Source: Notospermus geniculatus
Taxonomy: Eukaryota; Nemertea; Pilidiophora; Heteronemertea; Lineidae
Direction: 5' to 3'
DNA: 64,000 nt
Assembly: GCA_002633025.1 (NCBI GenBank)
Contig: NMRB01000044.1
Coordinates: 716,871 to 780,870, forward strand
Part shown: positions 25,701 through 36,045 of the stretch, piece after piece
Layout of the letters: every line of letters starts with the position of its first letter
Numbering within the stretch: position 1 is the stretch's first letter
Position numbers and translations under genes: made by a program
Notes under the pieces: generated by a model
Database searches by the model: none
What the model was told of the DNA's origin: nothing
What the model saw: only the letters and a program-made list of their open reading frames with translations

Positions 25701-27306
25701 TTTCTGAGCACCAATACTTGAAAATGCACTATCGACAAAAAAATCTTGGTATGGTCTGCTGGATTAGTTCATTCGGAGATCAATTCACATCCACTGTCCA
25801 TTTTATCAAGAATGGTAGAGTTGCCCCTTGGTTTTTGTCACAGTTGGCATTTCTCTGACCTGACCATTCGTAAGCTTCCTATCGGTCACATCATTCGACA
25901 ACTGGCTGTCTGCCTCGGGTTATTCATTTACCAGAATGAGTTTCGGGGTCTCGACCTCCTTCTATCCTTAGTCGTAACTGTATTTTCCTTCCTATTTACC
26001 ATAATACCGTGAAATTCTCAGACAACCTCAGACCTTCTAAAGCAGTTCCCTATCTTATTACCACGATTATGCTGCATGGCGACCTTACTGTCAAAACTTA
26101 TTTGATCATGTCAACATCCGACGGTAGAGAACCTGTCTACAAGCAGCCGAAGTATCACTACATGACGATGTACATAATGTACAGACAAATGTCACAGGCA
26201 TGGCTGCAGGACGTCATTTGTGACCATTTACTTGGGATGTGTTCGGGGTGGTTGAACACCTTCTGGGATCAGAGATTTCGGACATGGCAAGCATGACCGG
26301 TGAGGGAAATGGTCACAAGAATGCATCATAATGTCACGTCAAAATACAGAAATGATTTGCCATGAAGCGCAAAAAAATTGTCTGTTGCTGATGTGTCGTT
26401 GGACTGACGAATGAACTTTCTGAATCGTGATCGTGAGGTAATCGTGTACTGTACATTAGCCTACATACGACATATCACTAGAGTATTGACATCTTTTCGA
26501 AGGATATCGCCAGTATAGTGCAACACATATAGATTTTCATCGGATTTCACCCAATTAAGATCTCAAGTTCCCGCAGGTTTGGATAAAATTATGAAAAATG
26601 TATGTGTCATGATATGACCTGTCAACGTATTCATTGTTGTTTACGAGCAAACAATGAACCCGGAGAGGGAAAACTTTAATGGGTTGCGTTAGAAAAACGG
26701 TACTGCCAAATTAAATACTTGCGACATCTCGACAACGAAAGGTACGAGTATATAATTAGTGCATGTTCTATCCCTGCTTTAAAATTGGGATATACATTGA
26801 CCCTTTATTACTGGAGCACGCCCCCTGAGGTTAATGCAAGGACAACCAACTGGATGAACGTTGATCCATCGTGGTTAAGGTCCATCTCGCAAGATTAACG
26901 GATTTCGGCCCATCCCGGATGGGATAAGACTATATCATGTCAGGATATTACCAGATATGAAAGGGTTATGCGTGGAATTTGAATTGCACTCTCGGGTTCG
27001 CTATATACGTGATATTAGATCTGGCCATTCATCGATTTGCCCCGAAGATTTCGTCCTAGAGCGGCGCATTAATCCGACACCGCTCTAACTTCTGTGTTAA
27101 TTCATTCTACTTTTCGGAATTGATTTTTGCAATCGCATTCTGGGGATCAGCAGATCCTCTCTAATCGCGTCCATTCCCTCTGATTCTTGAAGATATCTCC
27201 AACTGGCCGATTAAAGCAAGCTGGAAATGTCATAAACTCTTGTTGCCGAGATAAGTCACGCATTTTCGAATCGAATTCGGTAGGAACTCACTCAGAAAAC
27301 CGAGCT

Positions 27307-27556
27307 TAATCTGTTCTAAATGACATTTTGTATGATACTCCATACAATGGCGGAGTTTCTTCGCTGCTTGCCGCCATAATGATACCAATATTTTGTGCAC
27401 CTTACAATCTATGATCTGCATCCTGCATGGACATCGGCTATGAGGTTAGAAGTCTTCTTTGAACTTATTCATAAAATCAGCATAATCTGTTCTAAATGGC
27501 ATTTTGTATAATACTTCATAACGGCGAGGTTTTTTCGCTGCTTCCCGCTATAATGA
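27307..27556 (+). repeat. Two-unit direct repeat (period about 175 bp)
   Basis: TAATCTGTTCTAAATG-CATTTTGTATxATACT, followed by TTCGCTGCTT and CCGC-ATAATGA, occurs at about 27307-27383 and 27482-27556 with moderate divergence. It lies immediately upstream of copy 2 of the dispersed CCAAT-rich repeat. Confidence 0.75.
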
Positions 27557-27611
27557 ACTCGTGATATCTTCGCTCTGAGTCTCGTGCCCCTTACACTCGT
27601 CCCCAGTTTTC

Positions 27612-27953
27612 AGTTGGCCAATAGGTACAGACCCAATAAACACTGGCGTGATTGGCGCCAAAACCGAAGGATCATCAATAGACGGCGCTGTTTGAAGAGG
27701 GATCCAATCATAAGCCGTCATCACAGGTTTAGCCGACGCCGCCATAACACAATTTCTGATTGGCTAAGATACGTGTACAAAATGTACACTGCATGTATAT
27801 TTCATACTTGCGGCAGATTCACAGCGGTGACTCCCCGAATCGGATAGCTAACGCCTTCTAGTGATGATACTTTGAGGATCGCATCAACTGAAACAGTTTC
27901 GGAGTGGAGGTAACGTAGTGGGACGCGGTTTGAAACTGCGGGAGGAGTTTAGG
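27612..27953 (+). repeat. Dispersed CCAAT-rich repeat, copy 2
   Basis: Homologue of 20798-21124. The core GATCCAATCATAAGCC and the tail GGAGGAGTTTAGG are conserved; a six-base insertion and several indels distinguish it. A peptide frame on the minus strand looks conserved between copies, but its differences are largely amino-acid changing, so I do not call it coding. Confidence 0.75.
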
Positions 27954-28134
27954 TGCCCCTGGAATCTTTCTACGCACTGGATGTCTGTTATAATGCTGCT
28001 GGGAATCTTTGAATCCATTGTTTGGAACAGCATATCAGGGAAAGCCATCACAGAGGAGGTCTATCATTGTGCCATAGAGACTACTGACATTCGTAGGTAC
28101 ACCACTAATAAATGTATATCATTATTTCTTACAG

Positions 28135-28202
28135 GTGATGGTCAAACAGTCATAGAAATCGGCAATGAGGCCGCAGGGAGTTCTAAATCTTCTCTTTTTA
28201 GG
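28135..28202 (+). CDS. Unrecognised candidate internal exon (68 bp)
   Basis: The open segment lies between an acceptor TTATTTCTTACAG (ending 28134) and a good donor GTGAGT (28203). In the open frame it reads DGQTVIEIGNEAAGSSKSSL followed by FR. The 68-bp length matches channel exon 3 by coincidence only; the residues do not fit that exon. No neighbouring exon was recognised. Confidence 0.25.
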
Positions 28203-31200
28203 GTGAGTACCTTACTTGATACAGATTGATATTCAGCTATTCTTTTAAACAATGGTAAATTCTTAAATGCAAGGATACATGTAGCTTGAATAAATAACTC
28301 AGTTTATACTCCACGATACTTTTCGCAATTTATTCTCAAAAACTTAATATTCCTAACCTGTTGAAAAGTTGGACCGGTTTTCATCCACTTTAGGTTTAAT
28401 CAGATGAGTCCACTGAACTGACATAAGAAAATCTGAGCCTAATCCCACGACAAGCACCCTCGATACGTGCATAACTAGGAGTTCATTACGCCATCGATAT
28501 ATCAACAAAAGTCATGTTCGTCGCCGCAATTTTGGTTTGATTTGGTGGTATAATTACTTTGAGATTAGCAGACGCTGATCCCCCACAAGCCAGGCCCTCT
28601 TTTTGTCCCGAATCCCCTGTTCTAATAATTACCCCGACATTACGAGGCGACGTCAGAACGCCAAAACCATGGCAACCTGGCGCATGCACAATAGACGACG
28701 AGCTCAGTCATTACCAGCGAGATACAAGGCTTAGAAATGCTTTCATTGGTCAAAAATAAATCATTGATTCGTTATTTTCGAGTGAAAATCTACCAAGTTG
28801 TCGTGTTTTGATAAATCAGTGTAATGCGGCAAGTCGAGGTTTAGTGAATTAGTATCGCTCTGCATCATTAGGTTAGGCGAGGCGGAGGGATTTTGTGAAC
28901 GGTGATTACTTTAAAATATCACCGGTAGGGGATTTGGATCCGACGCCATATTTTAATCGTGAGTACAGAATACATACCCGCTGTAATAAAGTATATATTG
29001 TATGTACTACATTCAAAATATGCACTGCAGATATGATAAACCTGGATGCCATTATATAATGATGTTTTCTTGAATATATACATTCTGAACATTTTTTCGT
29101 CATCTTTACCTCATCTGGTGCCTGAGGATTCACAATGTCGCAATCAATCTAGTACACATATGTATGGTATGCTTATAGTATAAGTATGAGGGCTCAAGCT
29201 ACCATTTTCCATCTCATAGCCAATTAAGTTTGCTCTTAGTATGGCGCCTAACCACCAGTTTGGCTCAAAATGTCCTTCTTCAATTTACATCTATCTGCGG
29301 CAACAGATATTCATATTATATAGGCTACCCTCGGAAGCGTATCTCTGCAGAACCCGTGGATACGTTGACCATAACCTAACGCATGAAGGCATAGCAGGTT
29401 AGAGGGTTCGAAGCAGGCATCCTGCATGTCAAAACCTCGACCTGGCCTCTCTCCCCCAAATCGGACCCTGAATGAAACTTTACTCTGTTGTTCACTAGCA
29501 TCTTGTTGGATGCATCGCAGCATGACAAAAATTCTACCATGCAATATACGATGGCATGATTTTATATATGCATAGCCTAATCCCCCTGCTGAAAATTTGA
29601 GAACATCGGCTTAACAGTTCGTAAAGTTTGATCAGACCGGATCTTCGCCGAATTACACACAATTTGTCAAATGATGGATTGTTCAATATCAACTTGTAAT
29701 CAACGTCAGTGTGAATATTAATCGATGGGTGCACGCTGATGACGTTGTTAACATCGCTGGTAAGACTAGCGACGACGATCTGTTGTTGTAAGTGGGTACA
29801 AACCCCAAAGAAGTTTGTGTGCTAGAACGAATCCCCCCTTTGCATGTGATACGCAGTTAAATACGTACTTCGAAGTTCTTCGTAAATACATGTATGTGAC
29901 ATCAACCACACCTGTCGGCCACATATCGAGTTGTTGTCATCGTTTGGGTGGCCACGCCATCTTGGATTTTATGAAGATTTCGCGCATGCGCACTTATCTG
30001 GTAGCCAAAACATGTTATTGGTCGCGGTTACAACTGTGACTAGCCATTTGCACGTGTACACGAGTTCCTAAGAAATCCCGTGTAAACAAGATGGTGGGGG
30101 CCCGTCGAAACGATGAATAAGCCTACAAAATACTGCAGATAATTCCATGTTTTGCAACCACCTGACAAAGAATCAGCTCTCTAAGCGCTTGACTTCATCT
30201 GTTACACACAACCTGTTTCATAATCCAGCAAAAGATACGCTTGGATTAATACCTGGATTTCATCTTTTGATCAAACCAGGTGTCTTTCATTTCATCAATC
30301 TCGCCCAAGGATTCCCTGAGAAACACGAGGTTGATTTTGCTTACCTTGGAATTTAAATTGTTTTTGTGTGGTTGGTATAAGTGGACTCCTGCCAGGTTTG
30401 ACGTCTGTTAGCATACTTCGCGCCAATTATATGTATTTTTTGCTCATACCCCCAAAATCAACATTACTAGGTAAACACACGAAAGGTTAGACTGGGTTCA
30501 TTCGATGTTGCAGACGTACGACTAAAACAATGGAAATGTGAGAGCAGACGACATTCAGTGTCAGATGTAGAATTTAAGCTTGACTTGACCTACGTCAACC
30601 TGCCTGCAGTTTCATCTTGAAGCTGCACTAATTACAGTGAAGTTATTAAAACTCGGCCATTCCGTCCCTTTCATTATATGAACCCAGTCGGTATTGATTT
30701 GTGGAGTCAAGTAAACTGCACTCTACGTCATGAAGAGATATCGTTTGAAATGTTGGTTTACACCAATTCGGCTCTCAAATCTACGCCAAACTGTCGTCTG
30801 AGATGCACATGTTCCAGACGAGGGAAGGATAAAAACGAAGAAAGACATTTTTTGAAGTGTGAAGTAATTAAAGCAGGATTTTCCGCTCCTTTGGCTTAAT
30901 CATTCGTCTCGAGGTACGGTTTTGGAACGCAAACAAAGTAAGGCATCGTGATTCTGCCCCAAGCAGCGCACTTACTGGAAGAAGTATCCCCATCAGTGCA
31001 CTGCAGGAATTGCAAGTTCCGAGAATCTTGGGAACTTATTTCATCATGCAAAAGTTCGGATAACAACGGACTACAAACACATAACTCATTCTTCACATTT
31101 GGCTGACTCGGTATTTTTTTTCTGTATTTCAATAAATGGTACTTTCGCAGACACGCAAATGGTAAATTAGGTGTTATAATACTTATAAACGAATAACACA

Positions 31201-32303
31201 ATTTGTGATCCTTTTGCGATAATGAAATTGGCCAAGCTGTCACGAAACTCATTTCGAGAGGATGCAAAATCGGTAAACCGATTCAGAATGAGAGGCCACG
31301 TCTCGACTGATGGCTGGATCTATTAAGCACGGGCAACATATACATGTATTATTAAATACGTTATCAACACCGGTTTTATGTTTGTAAGTTTCGGTATGAA
31401 AGCAAGACATGCCAAGTTGAAAGATTATACCTTCCAGTTTGCTCGGTCGGTCTCTTACCGGGGGAGGGGAGGTGCGTGGGCTCATGAATGTAAAAAGGGG
31501 CACATCATGTTGTATTGTATTGGATCGGATTTTTCCAATCAGGGCCGAAGCCATAGCATGGTAAGTAAGGAAGATGATATCTGAAGTTACTCAGTGATGG
31601 TGCGACTGTCTTTTTAATTCAGTTTGACACGATAAAGCACATAACCTCCCTGTAAAATTCACGTGCATCGTCGTGAAGACTAGTGCTCGCATAAAGGACT
31701 GAAATCGAGGATTAAGTCGATTTCAATTACTGTTTACGCAAGCAATTACAAGTAAACAGTCTGTCCATTACGCGGAACGTGATAGGCCTACCCTTGTGAT
31801 TTGTCCCGTAGTCAGGCTTTGAACAAAACAAACTAATGAGGGACAACACTTTTTTAAGAACTTCGCTGTATTTTTCAATTAGGAGAAGTAATGACAAATC
31901 GCTTCCGATTACAGTGACGATTGTGTTGTTGTTATAATACAACTTTCCCCATTAATGAGATTTTATCGAACAGTTGTAAACCCAGTGGTCTGAGTATAGA
32001 ATCAAAGTGGCCAGCAGAATAGAGACTGTCTACATAGGCTGATTAGATAACAAAGAAGTTGAAACATGACGAAAAGGTTGCGACATTTTTTTGACATGAA
32101 AGCATGGATTGATCGCGAAAATACGCTGATTCAAAGGAGGGCTCAGACATGTCAGAGACTGCTAGTAGTATTGCAATGACAGAAGCAATTGCAGGATCAC
32201 TCATCCTTAAAATTGACAAGCCCGTGGCCATTATCAGCTGGATTACTGGTACGTACGGCCGAACTGAAGAAGATAGGTTCTGATACGAACGATGTCATCT
32301 TCG
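28203..32303. other. Stretch without recognised genes
   Basis: No family recognised. A GTAAGTAAGG donor-like site at about 31562 follows an open segment, and an open segment with ATG at 32149 ends at a donor-like GTACGT at 32249; neither has supporting similarity. Confidence 0.4.
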
Positions 32304-32785
32304 CAGGGGCGGATACAGAGGGGGGGTTCTGGGGGTTGGAACCCCCCCGTCGGCGACGAAAGATAACATTTTTTATCGCTTAACATAAAAAATCTCGCTT
32401 GTAGCGTAGCGCCCGCCAGTGTATCTGATGTAATCATGGTGAAACAATCGTTGCATCAATGACTCTTCCCGTGCTTTTGACAAGATACTGCATTATGTAC
32501 TGTTTCGAAATGTTTTGAAATATTTTGGAAATGTTGCAAATTGGATGTTTTTGAAATGTTTTGCAAATGTTGATGGTGTAGGCCTAGGAGGCGTCGCATC
32601 GGACTTTCTCAACCTCAGATGCCGGGAAATTGCTTCTCAGAGCTTCTGATTTTCAAAATTTTCCTGGGGGAGGTCCCCCAGACCCCCCGCCAAATTGGCG
32701 CCAGTGAAGCGCATGCCTTCGACACGCGACAGTCCAGTGGCCTCTACAGAACCCACCCCTCGAGAAAATCCTGGATCCGCCCCTG
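32304..32785. mobile_element. MITE with CAGGGGCGGAT termini (482 bp)
   Basis: The left end CAGGGGCGGATACAG and right end CTGGATCCGCCCCTG are inverted repeats. They are flanked by the identical five bases CTTCG (32299-32303 and 32786-32790), consistent with a target-site duplication, possibly part of a longer degenerate one. GC-rich subterminal blocks (GGGGGGTTCTGGGGGTT left, CCCCCAGACCCCCCGCC right) are also roughly inverted. There is no transposase, so it is non-autonomous. CAGGG-type ends suggest hAT-like ancestry, but that is inference. Confidence 0.87.
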
Positions 32786-34229
32786 CTTCGGCGACCTACT
32801 GCAGGGATGTGAGCTGGGTAGATGCGGCGGTGACCCTTGTTTACACCAAGCGAGCTGTCTGTGTCACCAGTTCACTGATATGAGAGAGTGTTACCGCGCT
32901 AGTTGGCACTGTGTGGGCAACATAACAATAGAAAACTGTGGGCAGTCGTGAGTGATATTACTGGCCTCAGCGTACGTCATAAGGAAGCCATCAATGGTGA
33001 ATTGTCCATCGAGAACCAACCAACACACGAGTGAACTCTCACCTGGCATGTCTGGAGGAGGACCCTTAAGGCATGTTATACCAGCATTAACCTTTCCTCT
33101 CGTCCCCCGCTCAAGAGACACAAAGGTAGCCCTTGCTTTTGGATCTCCCTGACCGGTCTATTGGCTTCTAAAATTGCCAGTAACCACCTGCCCATTTCAC
33201 ATCCCTAGTGATGTCTCCGGACGTGTTATCGACGTTTGGCTACGTTCTATCGAATCAGACATCTTTGATTTGTCCAAGTTGAAAGACAACTACATTAAGA
33301 CTTAATGGTTTTTATCCTCCACTTAACATGAATAATGGCCGTGAAGAAGCGAGTTATCGTCTTCTTCTGGCCATTTTCGTCAACAACAGTTTTCTGCATT
33401 ATCACCGTCCTTTCCCGTCAAATGAAATCATAAAGCGAAAATCTATCGCAAGCTTTATCATTCTTCAGGGTGTATTTCCCGATGAAATATTAATCACTAG
33501 AAAGGTCTGGGTTTGGTCTCTGCGGCCAAGGAATATGACCGAAGTATAGAATGTCTTTGATGTCCACAGACGAATACCAAAGAGTTGCCCTTTCTGTTCA
33601 AATATCTATGCAAAGAGAGGTTGGAATTCCCATCATGTTGGTTTGAGTTCATATCATCTCGTTATCAAAAACTTCGTCCTTCAGATCCAACACTTGCCTC
33701 AATTGTTCTACTGATAGAGCTGTCAAGAGACTTCAAAAAACATCGACATCATAAAGAATATGCATCTTTTTGCTCCAATCTCTTGTTTTATTTATTGCGA
33801 TGGCCAGCGAGGCTGTAAAAATTCTTCCCTAATGTAGTCAAGAAAGAGGTGCAAGGCATTACCGTGGTGATCTTAGCCAAGGAAGATATCACCCGGGTGA
33901 ATTCTGAGGTGGTATTGATGATAGATTGATTGATGATCATCCCTTGTCGAGACGGATGATCTGGTTATGGTGATGAAAGCATGGGTTCCATTAATTAACG
34001 CCATTCTCATCAACCAAAGGCATATCTCCACTGACCTTGTCCTGATTTGTGTTTTATGTATTCATATACCTCATACCAAAAATTAATAAACGACCGCTGG
34101 CCGACAACGTTTTCTTATACTCATCAGATTCAGCTGCATGTCTTTTGGTCCCAGCTGCTCAATCGCTCTGTCCAATTCCTTTCCGACGATTACCATAGCA
34201 AATAAAAAACATTCGAATGGGGTCACATT
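32786..34229. other. Gene-free stretch
   Basis: No recognised gene or repeat. Short open frames on both strands overlap each other and look like chance. Confidence 0.45.
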
Positions 34230-34420
34230 ACTGTAAAAAATCATCCGTTTCCATTGGTACGGATCCGAGGGTACACATACCAACATGGGAACACTAAACC
34301 CATTCCGAGTTGTATGTACCCGTATGATGGGTCCAGCGGGCCCTTGGGAAATGGGCTTAAAAATTGGATAAGGAATTTACCCATTGCCATGGGTACACTG
34401 TACTTTTTTGTTTTTACAGT
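34230..34420. mobile_element. MITE with ACTGTAAAAA termini, copy 1 (191 bp)
   Basis: It begins ACTGTAAAAAATCATCCG and ends TTTTTACAGT, so the termini are inverted repeats. The interior (CACATACCAACATGGGAACA; CGTATGATGGGT; GGAATTTACCCATTGCCATG) is shared with the element at 35711-36045. No coding capacity. Confidence 0.85.
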
Positions 34421-35710
34421 ATTTACCCGAAATAAAAGACCTCTCTTTCAGTGTCTTTCTAACTCAGCACATCAGCAACATCCTGCCTCAACCGTTATCC
34501 CATCAACGAATCTATCGTCTTTTGAATTCTGACATCATCAGATGCTCTCAACGGCCGATTCTCCATTTTTCAAAATGTTAAACCGCAGACACATTCATCT
34601 TATAGAGTGTGGTAGTCATGCTCCTAGGAGTGATCTGTCACCTTCAGCTGGTCACTATGGATGGTTCCCTTGAGTATATCCTGTGACTGTGCAAGTCTAT
34701 CGGCTCCTCCGTCATGTCCGTATCCTGTATTGAGTCTCTTGCACCACTTGGTCAATTGTTGTTCGGGAGGGACTTTGTCAGGCATGACATGCTAAACGAC
34801 AGCCGCAGAGTGTGCTGGGAAGCATGTTTTTTCATTTACTCCACGATGCATGTAGTGTAACGGTGACATTGTCTACTTCAAATGCACTGCACGTATAAGT
34901 ATCTGGACGTCAATCCCCCACGGGTTCAAAGATTCACTGCAAGTGGGAAGTTATGTCTTGATTCCAAAGACAGGATGTCATTATCCGGTGCCAGCTCTCA
35001 TCCACAAATCTGCCGGGTAAGCGACTAAGTCGCACGAACATCGCAGGACACACCATTACGAGTCGTGACAGGATTTTCTCATATCGAAATAAGACACGAA
35101 ACGTCTGATTAAGCAATGTGGAATTATCATTCATGCATTCGAAGCTGGATCTACTTTCCAATCGGGGTCTACTTGAGAAATACTTCTCGGTGTTTTTCCA
35201 ATATTACCACGGAAATTTTCACCTGGGTGAACAATCTCTGCCGCGAATGAAATATCAATGTCAGAATCTCACCCTCCGAACTCACTTTGGTAACCACCAT
35301 CCACGATGCAATTAGACGAACATAACTGTCAAGACAACCAGATTGATTAGATCCACGTAACGCCTCACTTCACGCGAGAGTTCATATCGAGATATGACGT
35401 GCCATGTTCTGGTATCGATGTACATTCACTGGACGAAAACATTGATTTACCATTTTATTGCAATATTACATTCCTGATTTGTTGCCGATAAGGATCGGTT
35501 CTCTTGTTACACAAAAATGGTTTCTGCTTGTTCTGCAGTGGTTTATGAGTCGTTCTCCTGATCCACCAAAATCATTTTTACGACGTCCTCTCAAAACAGG
35601 GTCATTAAGGCTTCTCCTCCGTCGTATACTTTCTGCATCAGGGAGGCAATAGGGCCGAGTGAAATGACCTGAATCTCAGGATGCTGTAGGCTGTGATTAC
35701 ATGTACATAT
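34421..35710. other. Gene-free stretch between two related MITEs
   Basis: No recognised gene or element. Confidence 0.45.
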
Positions 35711-36045
35711 ACACTGTAAAAAATCATCCGTTTTTATGGGTACGGAGCCTGGGTACACATACCAACATGGGAACACTACACTCATTCCGCGTTGTATGTC
35801 CCCGTATGATGGGTACCGCGGGCCCGTGGGAAATGGGCTTAAAAATTGGACAAGGAATTTACCCATTGCCATGGGTACGCTGTTACCTATTTGTTTTTAC
35901 GAGTAGCCTAGAAATGAAATAGGTAACACCGTCTTTTAATTTATTTTTTTTGTTTGATTTAAAAGACGGTGTTACCTATTTCATTTCTACTCATTCATTC
36001 AACGATCAACACGGCTACCTCTATAATTATTTGTTTTTACAGTGT
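35711..36045. mobile_element. MITE with ACACTGTAAAAA termini, copy 2, carrying an inserted hairpin (335 bp)
   Basis: It begins ACACTGTAAAAAATCATCC and ends TTTTTACAGTGT. The first 170 bp match copy 1 at 34230. Before the right terminus it contains about 150 extra bases that include a 29-bp perfect stem-loop (35909-35989). The same GTTACCTATTT word occurs just upstream of the stem (35883) and in the right arm. Confidence 0.85.
35909..35989. repeat. Perfect 29-bp stem, 23-base loop
   Basis: The arm 35909-35937 begins TAGAAATGAAATAGG and ends ACACCGTCTTTT. The arm 35961-35989 is its exact complement. The loop is T-rich. The perfect match implies very recent formation or selection; it is nested in an older, diverged MITE. 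Confidence 0.92.

Larger units (their letters stand above)
21125..27306. other. Stretch without recognised genes
   Basis: Apart from two low-confidence open segments listed separately, I see no gene. Repeated ACGTGTTTCT..TTGTTG words at about 22108-22260 form a weak three-unit tandem repeat (GACACGTGTTTCTxTGCTTTGTTGCAG-like, period 60-80 bp). The open frames at 25746-26296 are unrecognised. Confidence 0.45.

Noticed and set aside
20798-27745. Conserved minus-strand peptide (AYDWIP-QTAPSIDDPS) shared by the two CCAAT repeats
   Set aside because: Differences between copies change amino acids at least as often as expected by chance, and the frames end in unrelated sequence; the DNA repeat explains the similarity.
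28135-28202. Second 68-bp exon 3 of another Cys-loop receptor
   Set aside because: The length and splice borders fit, but the residues (DGQTVIEIGNEAAG) lack the strand and xSExxM pattern; kept only as an unrecognised candidate exon.
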